This document shows positions 1 to 10,771 of a DNA stretch of 64,000 nt, piece by piece (the stretch's first letter is position 1; every line of letters begins with the position of its first letter). Both the position numbers and the translations under genes were made by a program. The stretch covers positions 3,397,001 to 3,461,000 of the forward strand of contig JAUIMM010000636.1 in NCBI GenBank assembly GCA_031769625.1, read 5' to 3'. Source of the DNA: Taudactylus pleione. Lineage: Eukaryota; Chordata; Amphibia; Anura; Myobatrachidae. The notes below the pieces were generated by a model, which did not search any database, was not told the origin of the DNA, and was given only the letters and a program-made list of their open reading frames with translations.

Positions 1-735
1 AGTAGCAGCTGCCAGAGCCGTAACTAGACTTTTTGGTGCCCTGTGCCAGAAAGAGGATTGGCGCCCCCTCATTCTTCAAAGGGACATAATGCACCCAAAA
101 AAGGGCCATGGCTTCGTGGGGGAGAGCCAGGGAAGAGATAGGGGAGGCCAGGAGATGCTGGGGATAAAATAAGAGGAAGCTACAAGCAAGAATGATAATA
201 AACAGAAATTTTACAGGCCCAAACAGCGCCCCCTGACCTGTGGTGCCCTGTGCGATGGCACCGCCCACACTACCCTAGCTACGGCCCTGGCAGCTGCATC
301 AAATTTGCAGCCACTATTGCATATTTATGCTAATGCTGCAGATCATGGGCTTCCTATTGAGCTGCCCACCAGCCAGTACACAAATCTGTCAATGTGTGCA
401 CAAAGACGCGCCACCGATTGAACATTGGCTGCACCGTCGGACATTAGAGCAACCCTATGGTTGCTCAGAATGTCAGTCAGATCAGGGCTGTCAGTGAAAA
501 TGGAACGGCATCTTTTGATGCAGTTTCTGACACGACTTGCCCACCGCCATTAGCCACCTCCCTAGTCACCACCCAGAAACGCCTAACAAAGTTGCTTGGA
601 TGTAATTCCAATATGTGTCCCCCACAGTAGCTATTGGGATGCATGAGCAGTGCGTCTCTGACACATGCACAGAAGTAAAATATTGGGCGCTTGTAGCCAA
701 TGTTTTACTAACGCCCACCTCTGAATCAGGTCATC
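1..735. mobile_element. Foldback MITE of the GGCCTGATTCAG family, left end cut by window start
   Basis: The right end reads CTCTGAATCAGGTC at about 721-734, the terminal motif shared by the other copies listed here. Internal sequence matches the copy at 59935-60425: a GCAGCTGC stretch, a GCATATTTATGCTAATG-like stretch and a run of CACCACCC-type sequence in the same order. The left end lies outside the window. A hAT MITE (13-289) was inserted into it later. Confidence 0.6.
13..289. mobile_element. Non-autonomous hAT element (277 bp) with perfect 8-bp target duplication
   Basis: The element starts CAGAGCCGTAACTAG and ends CTAGCTACGGCCCTG, which is an imperfect terminal inverted repeat. It is flanked on both sides by GCAGCTGC (5-12 and 290-297), a perfect 8-bp duplication as hAT transposases make. 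There is no coding capacity, so it must have been moved by a transposase encoded elsewhere. It sits inside the older foldback element covering 1-735. Confidence 0.88.
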
Positions 736-804
736 TATGTGGGGTGAGGGGTATAGTAATACCATCTGGGAGCAGATAAGGCAGAGTATTGAAGTTGTAA
801 GTAA

Positions 805-1402
805 GGCCCTGATTCAGAGCCGGTCGCTATTTGCGCTCGCTCGTCCAGAAAATAGGGGTGGCTATTCAAATGAAACGTTCGCTGTTTGCGGTCTGTTCAC
901 GCCTCTAGGTCTGAACGAGCGAACAAAACTTGCGGTCGTTTTTTGGGAAGCTACGCCCCCTGGCCGCTCGCATCCGACGTCATGTCCGCTATTTAATAGA
1001 TTAATCGAGTACATCGAACAGGGTATAAACTGCTCGCTATTCTTGTGGTTGATTTTTGCTACCACAATTTTGCGAGCAGTTCTGGCTAAAAAAAACCCAG
1101 TGACGTGGTCAATGACGCTGCTGTTTTAAATATGCACACCCGTAAAACGCCCGTTTTGACCTTTAAGCACGCCTGTGTTCTGATTTCCACTCCCCGTTTT
1201 CAAGCACCTTCCCCTGTTACCACCCACATACTCCTCATCCTGTCACTCAAATTAGCAGGCATTCGCTATTTTGCGAGCACATGAATTTCGGCCGCACTGA
1301 CTGGTTCGCGCATGCGTATAACGATCCGTACGCATGCGCAGTTTGGCAAACATCGCTCGGAGCGAACGAGCTGCCGCTTACGAGTGGCTCTGAATGAGGG
1401 CC
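805..1402. mobile_element. Complete GGCCTGATTCAG-family foldback MITE with TAA target duplication
   Basis: The left end GGCCCTGATTCAGAGCC pairs with the right end GGCTCTGAATGAGGGCC with a single mismatch over 17 bases. TAA flanks both ends (802-804 and 1403-1405), the three-base duplication typical of PIF/Harbinger-type insertion. The interior has GCGCATGCG-like palindromic, CpG-rich stretches and no conserved open frame. A 13-bp direct repeat also flanks it (792-804 and 1404-1416), discussed as a finding. Confidence 0.8.
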
Positions 1403-1656
1403 TAAGTTGTAAGTAAAAATTATATATATAAACGCACACTTAAACACAGCCTGTGGTGCTTGTTAATTATATTGGCCCTACTTTACATGGTGCTAGGATT
1501 CACACTACATCTGTGCAGATCTGGAGGCTCCGGCTTAGAGACCCAACTGTCCAGAAGAGGAGATCAGTGGATTGGAGCAGATGAACTCAGCGGTAAGTAG
1601 CTGTAACATGCACCCCCACTCAACACATATGTTATATTCTAAAACATACGTTATTT

Positions 1657-1690
<34 letters not shown>
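1657..1690. repeat. (AT)n microsatellite
   Basis: Alternating TA run, 34 bp, with one interruption. Confidence 0.95.
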
Positions 1691-1739
1691 GTTCTTGTGG
1701 ACCGACACTCTGCTGTACAAGCAACAATAAGCTCCAGTG

Positions 1740-1830
1740 CCTTCTGCAACAGGAATGTAGACGGATGAAATTTTGTCAAGGGGCGTGTTGCCCCGAAACG
1801 TTGGTGCTATGTTTTGGGTACACATTAAAT
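1740..1830. repeat. Dispersed repeat with CCCCGAAACGTTG motif
   Basis: A GGGGCGTGTTGCCCCGAAAC stretch is followed by ACGTTG and an ATTAAATAAC tail. This resembles the tails of short dispersed repeats I associate with frog genomes. A diverged relative may lie at 45645-45730. The family assignment is uncertain. Confidence 0.4.
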
Positions 1831-1881
1831 AACTTTACTACAGTCTCCAAGTGCCGCTGATTTCATCCGTCTATATGTATT

Positions 1882-1910
1882 TATATATATATTTATATAT
1901 ATATATATAT
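1882..1910. repeat. (AT)n microsatellite
   Basis: AT-only tract directly left of the Tc1-like transposon; a second tract lies to its right at 3545-3568. Confidence 0.9.
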
Positions 1911-1918
1911 AAAATATA

Positions 1919-2140
1919 CAGTCAGGTGCATAAATATTGGGACATTGACAGAATTTTCATATTTTGGCCTCTATTCACCACCACAATGGCTTTGAAAGGA
2001 AATAAACAAGATGTGCTTTAACTGCAGACTTTCAGATTTAATTTGAGGGTAATTACATCCAAATCAGGTGAACGGTGTAGGAATTACAACGGTTTCTATA
2101 TGTGCCTCCCACTTTTTAAGGGACCAAAAGTAATGGGACA
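1919..2140. repeat. Left terminal inverted repeat of the Tc1-like element
   Basis: About 220 bp that pairs with 3318-3536. Both arms share, in inverted order, the terminal CAGTCAGGTGCATAAATATT, a CACCACCACAATGGC block and an AAAAGTGGGAGGCACATA block at the inner end. Differences are few. Confidence 0.9.
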
Positions 2141-2172
2141 AACTAAACAATCCTAAATCTAACTTTCACTTT

Positions 2173-3177
2173 TTAATATTTTGTTGCAAATCCTTTGCAG
2201 GCAATTACAGCCTGAAGTCTGGAACGCATAGACATCACCAGACGCTGGGTTTCATCCCTGGTGATGCTCTGCCAGGCCTCTACTTCAAATGTCTTCAGTT
2301 CCTGCTTGTTCTTGCGGCATTTTCCCTTCAATTTTGTCTTCATCAAGTGAAATGCATGCTCAATCGGATTCACGTTGCATAACATTCCACTTTTTAGCCT
2401 TAAAAAACTTTTTGGTTGCTTTTGCAGTATGCTTCGGGTCATTGTCCATCTGCACCGTGAAGCGCCATCCAATGAGTTCTGAAGCATTTGACTGAATATG
2501 AGCATATAATAGTGCCCGAAACACTTCAGAATTTATTCTGCTGCTTTTGTCAGCAGTCACATCATCAAAAATACAAGGGAACCAGTTCCATTGGCAGCCA
2601 TTCATGCCCACACCATGACACTACCACCACCATGCTTCACTGATGAGGTGGTATGTTTTGGTTCATGAGCAGTTCCTTTCCTTCTCCATACTCTTCTCTT
2701 CCCATCACTCTGGTACAAGTTGATCTTTGTCTCATCTGCCCATAGGATGTTGTTCCAGAACTTTAATGGCTTTTTTAGATGTTGTTTGGCAAACTCTAAT
2801 CTGGTCTTCCTGTTTTTGAGGCTCACCAATGGTTTACATCTTGAGGTGAACCCTCTATATTCACTCTTGTGAAGTCTTCTCTTGATTGTTGACTTTGACA
2901 CATATACACCTACCTCCTGGAGAGTGCTCTTGATTTGGCCAACTGTTGTGAAGGGGTTTTTCTTCACCAGGGAAATAAACACCACAGTTGTTTTCCGTGG
3001 TCTTCCGAGTCTTTTGGTGTTGCTGAGCTCTCCGGTGCGTTCTTTCTTTTTAAGAATGTTCCAAACAGTTGATTTGGCCACACCTAATGTTTTTGCTATC
3101 TCTCTGATTTGTTTGTTTTGATTTTTCAGCCTAATGATGGCTTGCTTCACTGATAGTGACAGCTCTTTGGATCTCAT
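2173..3177 (-). pseudogene. Tc1-like transposase, frameshifted
   Basis: A Tc1-type DDE transposase would cut and paste the surrounding element at TA sites. It reads on the minus strand from MRSKELS (3177; an in-frame ATG at 3195 lies six codons upstream) to a TAA stop at 2173-2175. The N-terminal part shows a helix-turn-helix (QAIIRLKNQNKQIREIAKTL) and a basic GRPRK motif. The first catalytic Asp is in LWADETKINLY, the second in VQMDNDPKHTA, and the catalytic Glu in NPIEHAFHLMK. The frame breaks near 2605, just after GGGSVMVW. It breaks again near 2375, where the codons that normally join WNV to NPIE in this family are missing, a small deletion that also shifts frame. All three catalytic residues survive in the DNA, but no intact protein can be made. 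The remaining similarity suggests a fairly young loss. Confidence 0.93.
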
Positions 3178-3317
3178 ATTGAGAGTCGACAGCAACTGTT
3201 TCCAAATGCAAATGTCACACCTAGAATCAACTCCAGACCTTTTACCTGCTTAATTGATAATGAAATAATGAGGGAATAGCCCACACCTGTCCATGAAATA
3301 GCTTTTGAGTTGATAGC

Positions 3318-3536
3318 CCCATTACTTTTGGCCCCTTAAAAAGTGGGAGGCACATATAGAAACCGTTGTAATTCCTACACCGTTCACCTGATTTGGATGT
3401 AATTACCCTCAAATTAAATCTGAAAGTCTGCAGTTAAAGCCCATCTTGTTTGTTTCATTTCAAAGCCATTGTGGTGGTGAATAGAGGCCAAAATATGAAA
3501 ATTCTGTCAATGTCCCAATATTTATGCACCTGACTG
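3318..3536. repeat. Right terminal inverted repeat of the Tc1-like element
   Basis: Partner of 1919-2140; it ends GCACCTGACTG next to a TA duplication. Confidence 0.9.
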
Positions 3537-3544
3537 TATATACT

Positions 3545-3568
3545 GTATATATATATATATATATATAT
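3545..3568. repeat. (AT)n microsatellite
   Basis: TA run immediately right of the Tc1-like element. With the tract at 1882-1910 it suggests insertion into a TA-rich site. Confidence 0.93.
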
Positions 3569-3828
3569 CATCTGTCTGCCTCTTTAATAGTGGCCCCCTG
3601 TCTGAAGTGCCCTGGGCCCACCCTAACCTTAATCAGCTCTGGGACCTGTGCTCTTTCAGAAGTCTGACATCATATTAATATTCTATTGGTAATCCTGACA
3701 GCTGCGAGAAAAAGGGATCCCTGCTGCAGTAGGGAGTACACAATTTATGTAAGAGGGGTGATACACAGTTTCTTAGATTCAATATAGACAACTCGAATCT
3801 TATAATCATTGGGCACCTAAAAGATACA
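3569..3828. other. Spacer, nothing recognised
   Basis: Single-copy-looking sequence between the Tc1-like element and the next foldback fragment. I see no gene or repeat end. Confidence 0.5.
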
Positions 3829-3930
3829 GGGCCTGATTCAGAGCCGCATGCAAAAAGCGTGCCCTCGCTGTGAATCAGAGCGGCCGCATGTTTTTTAAAA
3901 TCCGGCCTCCTGGCCGCTCGCATAGCTGTT
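3829..3930. mobile_element. Truncated GGCCTGATTCAG-family fragment
   Basis: It starts GGGCCTGATTCAGAGCC and shows a GCGGCCGCATG stretch and CCTCCTGGCCGCTCGCATAG. The last motif also occurs at 57808-57829 in the larger copy. No right end was found. Confidence 0.6.
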
Positions 3931-3960
3931 CACGGTGTGTGTGCCTTGTGTTTTTTAACA

Positions 3961-4520
3961 CATTTCTTTACAGGTGAACTACACGTACCAGCGGGCCCTT
4001 AATGCCCCGCATGCTGGTACTTGTGGTTCGCCAAGTACCAGCATGCGGGGAAGGCTTGCTGAGACCTGTAGTTCCACTGTAAAGACACAATTTTGTTAAT
4101 TCTATTTTTTACGTACTACATACACTATCAACCCGCCACCCACCACCACGGGGTGGCGGGGATAACCCCGGGCTATCAGCCTAGGCCAGGGGTGCCCTGG
4201 GCTGACTAGCGGTCAGGGCTGATGCTGCGGCTGGGGGGCAAGGTGAAAGGGCTCTCCTGGCTGTGGCATCAGTCTCCCGCTAGAAAGGGTCCAGAGCTGG
4301 TTTTAAATATAGGGGGAACCTCACGCAAAAAATTTTACCCCTATATGTAAAACCAGGTCTGGCCCTGCTGCCTGGTGCTGGTTCTTAAATTACTGTGGAA
4401 CCCTACTCGTTTTGTTCCCCGTAATTTTAAGAACCAGGGCTGGCTGGCAAGTCCGGGGCTAGTTAAGCTTTAGAGGGGGGGACCCTATGTAATTTTTTTT
4501 TAAACATTTAACCTGTTTTT
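3961..4520. repeat. Copy of a long palindromic repeat also found at 48.1-48.96 kb
   Basis: It contains GCATGCTGGTACTTGTGG-type inverted repeats (3990-4082), a GGTTTTAAATATAGGGGG block (4299-4316) paired with CCCCTATATGTAAAACCAGG (4339-4358), and GTGGAACCCTACTCGTTTTG followed by GGCTGGCTGGCAAG. The same blocks in the same order are at 48720-48960. It ends in an ACAGGT-containing T-rich tract, as the other copy does. No coding capacity. Confidence 0.7.
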
Positions 4521-4808
4521 TACAGGTCTTAACACAGAAGCAGCCAGCACATATCTCAATGATATGTGCAGGCTGCTAGCTCAGGAGAGATTTACAGAGA
4601 GAAAACACTGCAATTTCAGGTCAGTAATCTCGATCTGGGAGATATCTCGATCTGTTTCACCATCGGCAAACTCACTTTCAGCTAAACTCACTTCTTAGTA
4701 AATTTGTGAGATGAAAAACGGGAAAATCACCTGAGATTCGGCGATGCAATTCGAGTTAAAAAAAAATATTAACTCGACCATTCTCGATTCTTAGTAAATT
4801 TACCCCCT
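4521..4808. repeat. Right end of a TTAGTAAATTTACCCC-type MITE, truncated
   Basis: It ends CTTAGTAAATTTACCCCC (4791-4808), a right terminus like that of the complete MITE at 10772-10936. Internally CTCGATCT...AGATATCTCGATCT forms small inverted repeats. The left end is not visible. Confidence 0.4.
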
Positions 4809-6469
4809 ACATGTTTCTAGGAACATGCATTAATGTATTCCTCCTTAGCTGTATGACCCTGGAGTCTCAGATCCACAAAGACACCGTTTCACACACATGA
4901 CTTTCAAGCAGCTAGGTTTCAAACTATGTGTGTGATAAATCACAGAAAATAAGCTCCCTACAGAAGGGAAAAAGGTGACAAATGACATAATTGATATCCC
5001 TGTAATCACTTGCCATATGAACGATTGCGTAAATACATATTATTATAAATTTGATTCAACTTTTTATTTTATATTCTGGCGTTATCAGTGATATATTTTC
5101 ATAATTATTTTTATTCATTATAAAATAGTTTATGTCATGGGGGTTTTACCTGGAAATGAGTGATATTATGAATTGTTCGATGTAATACAAATTACATCAA
5201 TAAGGGTATATTTTCTGCTTGAGCTTTATGTTAATAATAAAACATCTTGTATCTTGTTTCTGGATTAAACCTTAACTGCCCCCTTCCCCATACATAAAAT
5301 ATATTACTATGGGGTATGTTAGATTGGGTACGATTTCCTTGAACTGACGCAATCATGATGTAAAGTGGCAATAATGTAAAAGGCAAAATCAACCCGCTTT
5401 TGCTGCCTTAAATATACGGGCTTAATCTCGAAGATCGCAACGATTCACGGAAGTTGCATATATATCCCTATAAGCTCATTACATGTGAATAGGTGTGTGT
5501 GTTTGCAGATTTGTGCAGAGCAGTAATTAGATCTGTTTATAAACAGATCTTACGTACCAGGTCCAAGTGCGGACTGATGACGACTATGAAACCAAGCTTT
5601 ATGGATAGGGGCGGTGCAACGTGGCACACTGACCAGTATCCACATTTACTTACATGCACGCAATACATTTGTAATTATGGCTGACTTGCGTTCAATTCTG
5701 CATCTACCACCATATATTTAGCAAGAATACAACAGCAAGAGCATAAAGATAAAAGGGTTTAAAGAAGTTAATCAAATATTATGGAGCAATAAACTGTGAA
5801 AATCCTTGCACTCATATTTGCATGGATAAGACATACATAAAGTTAGCATATATCAATTTAGTATTAAGGTAAAAAAAAACAACAAATAGGAAACAATCAG
5901 TGAAAAAAATATTCTGCATGTATTTGTAAATATTTTTCTTACTGTTTGCCTTTACTCTTCATTATTAAAAATAAATATACAATGCAGTGTTTGTGGAAAA
6001 TGAGTTTGTGTGAAAATATTACTAGTAATATGTTAGTGCTGAGTTTATTTAGTTTGCTTTAAGAACCTAATAGCCAACTTTTGCCATTTTAAGCAAACAA
6101 AGAATATTTTATGTTAGCATGATTTATGAATTAGTTTCTCAGCAGTTTATTAAATAGACAGCAGGTCTTTGTTTCTCGGTGCTTTAATTCCCTTTACACA
6201 GTTTGATGTTCAACGGATAAACATATCTGAAAAAAAAAAGTAATTTGACCCTGAAATATACATTGTTGAAAGAAAATAGCTTGCTCAAAGGTGCAATCTC
6301 ATATTTTTCTGTTTTATTTTTAAACAGCAAATTTTCTATTTATCATGAATCATTTTTTTTGTTTTTTTATGGAATGTCCAAATATATACTGTTACTCTGT
6401 TAGCCTTTACAAAGTCTCTGTGTAGGAGAGTTATATCGCTGCACAGTCTCTGAGCTTAAATGTGTTTAC
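4809..6469. other. AT-rich spacer, no gene seen
   Basis: Low-complexity AT-rich sequence with many stops in all frames. I see no repeat termini, exon-like open frame or RNA gene. Confidence 0.6.
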
Positions 6470-6546
6470 AATTCAACAATTTACTAAAGTGAGAGTATTT
6501 AGAAGTGGAGATGTTGCCCATAGCAACCAATCAGATTCTACTTAAC
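6470..6546. mobile_element. Half of a CAACCAATCAG palindromic MITE
   Basis: It contains GTTGCCCATAGCAACCAATC preceded by AGAAGTGGAGA, the left-half signature of the family found whole at 63609-63750. The right half is missing, replaced by GC-rich sequence from about 6556. Confidence 0.6.
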
Positions 6547-6555
6547 ATTTAACTA

Positions 6556-6650
6556 GCACTCAAGGGCGCCGTCGGGGGGGGGAGCGGGTATTAATTACCC
6601 GGGCTTGCAGGAGGGGTCCGACGGGTGCCCGGGTCCGGCGCCCCCCCCCA
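6556..6650. repeat. GC-rich inverted repeat
   Basis: GGGCGCCGTCGGGG at the left faces CCGGCGCCCCCCCC at the right, giving a compact hairpin with a CCCGGG-rich interior. It is probably the end of a degraded DNA transposon; the family was not identified. Confidence 0.45.
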
Positions 6651-7009
6651 CCTCTTACGTCAAAGCAGCCCAGCATACGCTGCTGTGTGCTGGGCTGCAC
6701 TGGGATACTGCTCACGGCTGCAAAGTAGCAGCCACAGCAGTCTCCTATGCCTATCCTATTTAAATTACTGATATCAGCAGAGCAGACCCACTGTGTTTGT
6801 TGGCTTTGTCAGCTGTAAAGATTACACTTAGCAAGGAGCTGGTGTACTTTCAGATAATAGTGATGACAGGTGCGCCGGCGAATGTATTGGTATGCCACAG
6901 GCATTCACACGTACAGCAGGCGCACATCACATTGGAATAATAGCAATGGCACATATTCGAAGTTCAGTGTGTGCGCCATGCATATACCATGCAACTCAGA
7001 ATCAGGCCC
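6651..7009. mobile_element. GGCCTGATTCAG-family right end (about 6870-7009) preceded by unassigned sequence
   Basis: The segment ends CTCAGAATCAGGCCCT at 6995-7010. Upstream GCGCC and GCATTCACACG stretches resemble interiors of other copies. The left end was not found; the part before about 6870 is unassigned. Confidence 0.45.
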
Positions 7010-7197
7010 TTAAGCTCCATCCCAAGGAAAGTGTCATACGGTCATAGTGCCATTCCTCCATGTACGTGGTGGCAAATGAAAGTGGGGGGAATTGGGTTAT
7101 GAACAATTACACTGACAATCTCTATATCACATATCATGTGACTGTGGTTGCCATGCCAGTTGCAGGATACTATGGGGCAGTTTCAATTCAGGACAAG

Positions 7198-7717
7198 GGA
7201 GAGATGTATTACAGCAGCACGCATCGTGCCGAAATAACTGTTCCTGACTCGCCTCTTTACTGAGGTGAAGCAGGAAGCAGTACCGATGACATGTAATAAC
7301 ATCTCATCTGCCAGAGTGGAGGAGTGAAAACTCCCCCCTCCGGCGATCCCTGCCGGAGCCCACATCGCAATAGCCTAGTGCTGATGCACTGTGTCTTACC
7401 TCAGGCCGGCTCCACATGGTAAGCGTGAGATCTCACAAGCATCACAAAATCTCACGTACAGCACGGAGCCTGGCAGCCGCCGCAGCCAGGGACTGTGCTC
7501 TTCCTGTTATGGTGAAAGGGGAACGACAGCTGCAGCTGTCGGAACGGTCAGTGCCACTGAACATTCATACGTTGGGTGGCACATCGGCACGCTATCTTGT
7601 AGATAGCAGCACCAATAATGACAGTGACACATAGCCACATGGGAAGAGCGGTATCAGCACACATAACGTTCGCTAATACCACAAAACCCCACATATCGTT
7701 GGCTGATACATCTACCC
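7198..7717. mobile_element. CpG-rich foldback element, degraded, same family as 22973-23530
   Basis: It starts GGGAGAGATGTATTAC and ends GATACATCTACCC. Internally it carries CGCCTCTTTACTGAGGTGAAGC, an ACATCTCAT block and a CTCCCCCCTCCGGCG block. The 22973-23530 copy carries the same blocks in the opposite orientation. Short open frames here are by-products of the GC-rich palindromes and show no protein similarity that I recognise. Confidence 0.65.
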
Positions 7718-8483
7718 AAGGTTCCGTAATGCAGATTTCTGTCTTAGGGGCCAATCGCGCCCCCCTTCTCATTGTGTAGCGCCGCTTCACAGCGCTGCAA
7801 AAAAGTATTTTTACTAAGAGGTGTGGCCACGGCAGAGCCTCCCCTGTTAAGTTCCCTCCCCTATCGAATGTGTTTTTATACATGTGTTCCTCCCCAGCCA
7901 TTGACCTCAAAACACATCACTGCAGTGTACAAGCTCTTAACACCCGGGAGAGAGGTGAACAGTCACCTGCAAACCGGAATCCACAGCCGCGCACTCCCTC
8001 CCCTGCAATAAGCTGTTCACCGCTGGGTGCTGGAGAAAAGGGGGGGGGGTGGAGCTGGGTGCTTCGGTGTAGGCTGAATTTGAGGACTGTACAACAGCGT
8101 TATCGCCTGACGTTTCATATAGAGTCTTTGGATTAATTTTATTATACAAGTACCACCACGTGGTGTTATGGATTGAAAGATAATCCTGCAATAACCTTTT
8201 CATTTGAAAGATGACATTGGATATAACTGCTTAGTGCATCCAGAATATATAGAACTTTTATCCTAACCTGGGACATTATAACCAAATAATATATAACATT
8301 AGGTATGTAGCTTAATTTTCTTAATTTATACAGTTTCTCTTTTTAAAGGTATCAAATTTTAATTACATGTATGTTTAAGATTAAGCAATTATCGAGTTGC
8401 TACGTAAGAGCAGATGTTTGTAAAGGTGACCATCAATTAATTATTGTATATTTGTGCCCGAATTTATTTATTTATATTAAAAA
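7718..8483. other. Spacer, no gene seen
   Basis: It includes a G-rich tract near 8040 and AT-rich sequence after 8200. Open frames across 7772-8136 have no recognisable domain and no splice or promoter context. I treat it as non-coding. Confidence 0.5.
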
Positions 8484-8540
8484 ATATATATATATATAAA
8501 TATATATATATATGTATCTATATATATATATATATATATT
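8484..8540. repeat. (AT)n microsatellite, interrupted
   Basis: AT-only tract with a TATGTATC interruption. Confidence 0.93.
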
Positions 8541-9180
8541 ATTGTTTTGTTTAGACTACTCTACTACTACTCTAAGGTATGCTTATGTACTTTTGTCTGC
8601 TGTTCCCTGGTCTGGGTGGCATATTAGTGGCTGGTGCTGACTTTGGTCTGCTTCCTGGTTGATGGCCTCTTGCCAGACTCAGCCACTGTCACTTCAATGC
8701 TAATAATGGAACTCCCTGCTGATAGGTTAAGCTGCACCACTCATAACTGATGTGTGATTGGTGTGCTGACACTGCCTACCTGTTTGCTCCACCAACTAGT
8801 GCAATGCGTCACCTAGTGGTGTATTAGCTCCACCTACTGTGACTGCTCCAATAGTTGCTGTGACTCTGCCTATCGTGTTGCATTGGTCTCATCCTCATCA
8901 CCATTGTGTCCACTTTTATGTTGGCCTAATCGTTAGTTGATTTCCAATTCCCCCCACACTACCACCATGCATCTTTTTTTACAGTAAACCAGAATGATTT
9001 ATTATTAAAAAATAAGGTACAATCTAATAAATCACAGACAATCATTTGGATAGCTGCTGGCACATTACAGAATCTCTATATTGTGTGTTTTCTGCATACT
9101 GTTTATAGTAATATATTTAAGACATAAGAGAAAGGTTCCCAACCTGTTGTGTGCTCTGCATACAATAATTCCGCACAGCC
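8541..9180. other. Spacer, no gene seen
   Basis: Mixed-composition sequence containing a short CTACTACTACTC run. No coding or repeat signature was recognised. Confidence 0.5.
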
Positions 9181-9360
9181 TAACCCTCCCCCTGCAGCCT
9201 AACCCTAATCCTCCCCCTAGTGCCTAACCCCTAACCTAACCCTCCACCTAACCCTTATACTTACCGTCAGGATACCGGCTGTCAGGATTGCTGCTGGGAT
9301 TTCGGCGCCAGTATTCTGAGTGCCAGCATCCTGACCGCCAGGGTCATGACTACATCCCCA
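9181..9360. repeat. Fragment of a TAACCCT-minisatellite foldback element
   Basis: CCTAACCCT-type units (9181-9255) are followed by ACTTACCGTCAGGATACCGG and a CAGGATTGCTGCTGGGATTT block. The same arrangement of telomere-like units next to a GTCAGGATTCCGGC-like terminus occurs at 44073-44610 (inverted) and 56213-56835. This copy is short. Confidence 0.55.
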
Positions 9361-9708
9361 CAAAGCATCCTTAAGACATTCCCATGTGGTATTCTGTGGC
9401 AGCTCTGCAGGGTGCTGTTGCAGACCCTGGAGCAGCGAGTGTGCCATCCCGTAGGTCCTGCACCATAAGCGGCAGGAGATATTGTGCACCACTAGTTATA
9501 GCCCTGATGCCACAGGAAAAACAGACCTCTGTTCATGAACATCACATCCATGTCTGAGCGCCATGCTGTATGCAAAAAATAAATGCAGAGGAAGGTTAGC
9601 GTCTGTCACCCTGTCCCGGCACACTCCCTTAACACCCCACGTTATTACGTTACATAAATGGGGAGGCTGGCAACAGTAGTAAGTGCAACACTGACTGGAG
9701 CGTCCGGA
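9361..9708. other. Spacer, nothing recognised
   Basis: No repeat termini, gene or RNA signature seen. Confidence 0.45.
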
Positions 9709-10187
9709 GGGCCTGATTCAGAGATGGACGGAATTGTAGAGCCGTACACAAGCAGCTTTGCAATTCCATCCATCTTAATGCAAATGCAGAAGGAGGTGTC
9801 AAACATATCGTTGCTGCATTAGCGAGCACCAGCATAACCATTGCGATTGATTATCACAATGGTTGCTCCTTTAGTCAGGCTGTGGGAAGTGAAGCTTCCT
9901 GCAGCCTGACCACTGGCTGGTCACTTCAGAGGCCAGGAATTTGCGTTTACAGAAGCAGACCCTGGCCTCGTCCCTCCAGGAAAACGGGTGACATGCCAGA
10001 GTTTCCGGGAATGGTTACCATCTACACCCACGCTCCGCCTGCGAAACGCTGCAGCATGTCAATCATACTGAGGCTTGAGGGGGTCTGCGAGAGTAATCGC
10101 AGGACTTATTCTGCACATGCGCAGAACTGGAAACATCGGAGATGTACATTCATCATCAGATGAACGTATTTCCCTAAATCTGGCCCT
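9709..10187. mobile_element. GGCCTGATTCAG-family foldback, degraded right end
   Basis: It starts GGGCCTGATTCAGAGATGGA and runs to TCTGGCCCTGA near 10180-10189, a poor match to the family terminus. The interior has the CACATGCGCAGAAC-type stretch and other blocks seen in sister copies. The interior open frame at 9882-10163 has no recognised domain. Confidence 0.5.
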
Positions 10188-10768
10188 GAGAATGTTCTGA
10201 TCAGCTGCACAGACTGCAAGTTGCCTGTCTGGAGTGTCTAAAGGAAGCTTCAGCCTCGCCGCAACAGTGATCCTGGCTGCAGGGTGTCATTCCAGGCACC
10301 CTGGTAGCCAGAAGCAAGGGCCGTCACACACTCCTAGTTACAATCCTGCTTTATCTTACATTCCTCTGAGGAGATGCAGAGGTCAAGAGTAAGAGTGACA
10401 AGCGTATAGTTACACACAGCACCATATCTGTAACGTCACAGCAACTGTCAATACAATGAGCCTTCTTAAATATGCAATTTCCACATTTTATATAGTGGCT
10501 TTTATTCACTGTCTTATAGTTGTGTTATCTGTATTTGAGTTTGAAATTAAATTTGTAAAATAATAAAATAAGTTTATTACCTAGAGTGAAGCAGGAGCAT
10601 GTAGGGGCTGGGCGAGGCTATCGGCTTGCAACAAATTATTTTTACATTCTGTGTTGTGTACGGGTATATACTGTACCACTTTGACAAATGGCTTGGTAAT
10701 GCACGGGTAGTGAGGTGGAAGTGCCACTGCTGCCACTGCCATTAAAAGCAACAAAGTGCTGATATCTC
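10188..10768. other. Spacer, no gene seen
   Basis: AT-rich; nothing recognised. Confidence 0.5.
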
Positions 10769-10771
10769 TTA

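Larger units (their letters stand above)
1919..3536 (-). mobile_element. Tc1/mariner (Tc1-like) transposon, nearly full length, 1618 bp
   Basis: The element begins CAGTCAGGTGCATAAATATT and ends with the inverse of that sequence. TA dinucleotides at 1917-1918 and 3537-3538 are the expected Tc1/mariner target duplication. The inverted terminal repeats are long, about 220 bp each (1919-2140 and about 3318-3536), and still nearly identical. One transposase gene on the minus strand fills the middle but is frameshifted, so the copy cannot move by itself. It landed in an (AT)n-rich target. Confidence 0.95.
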
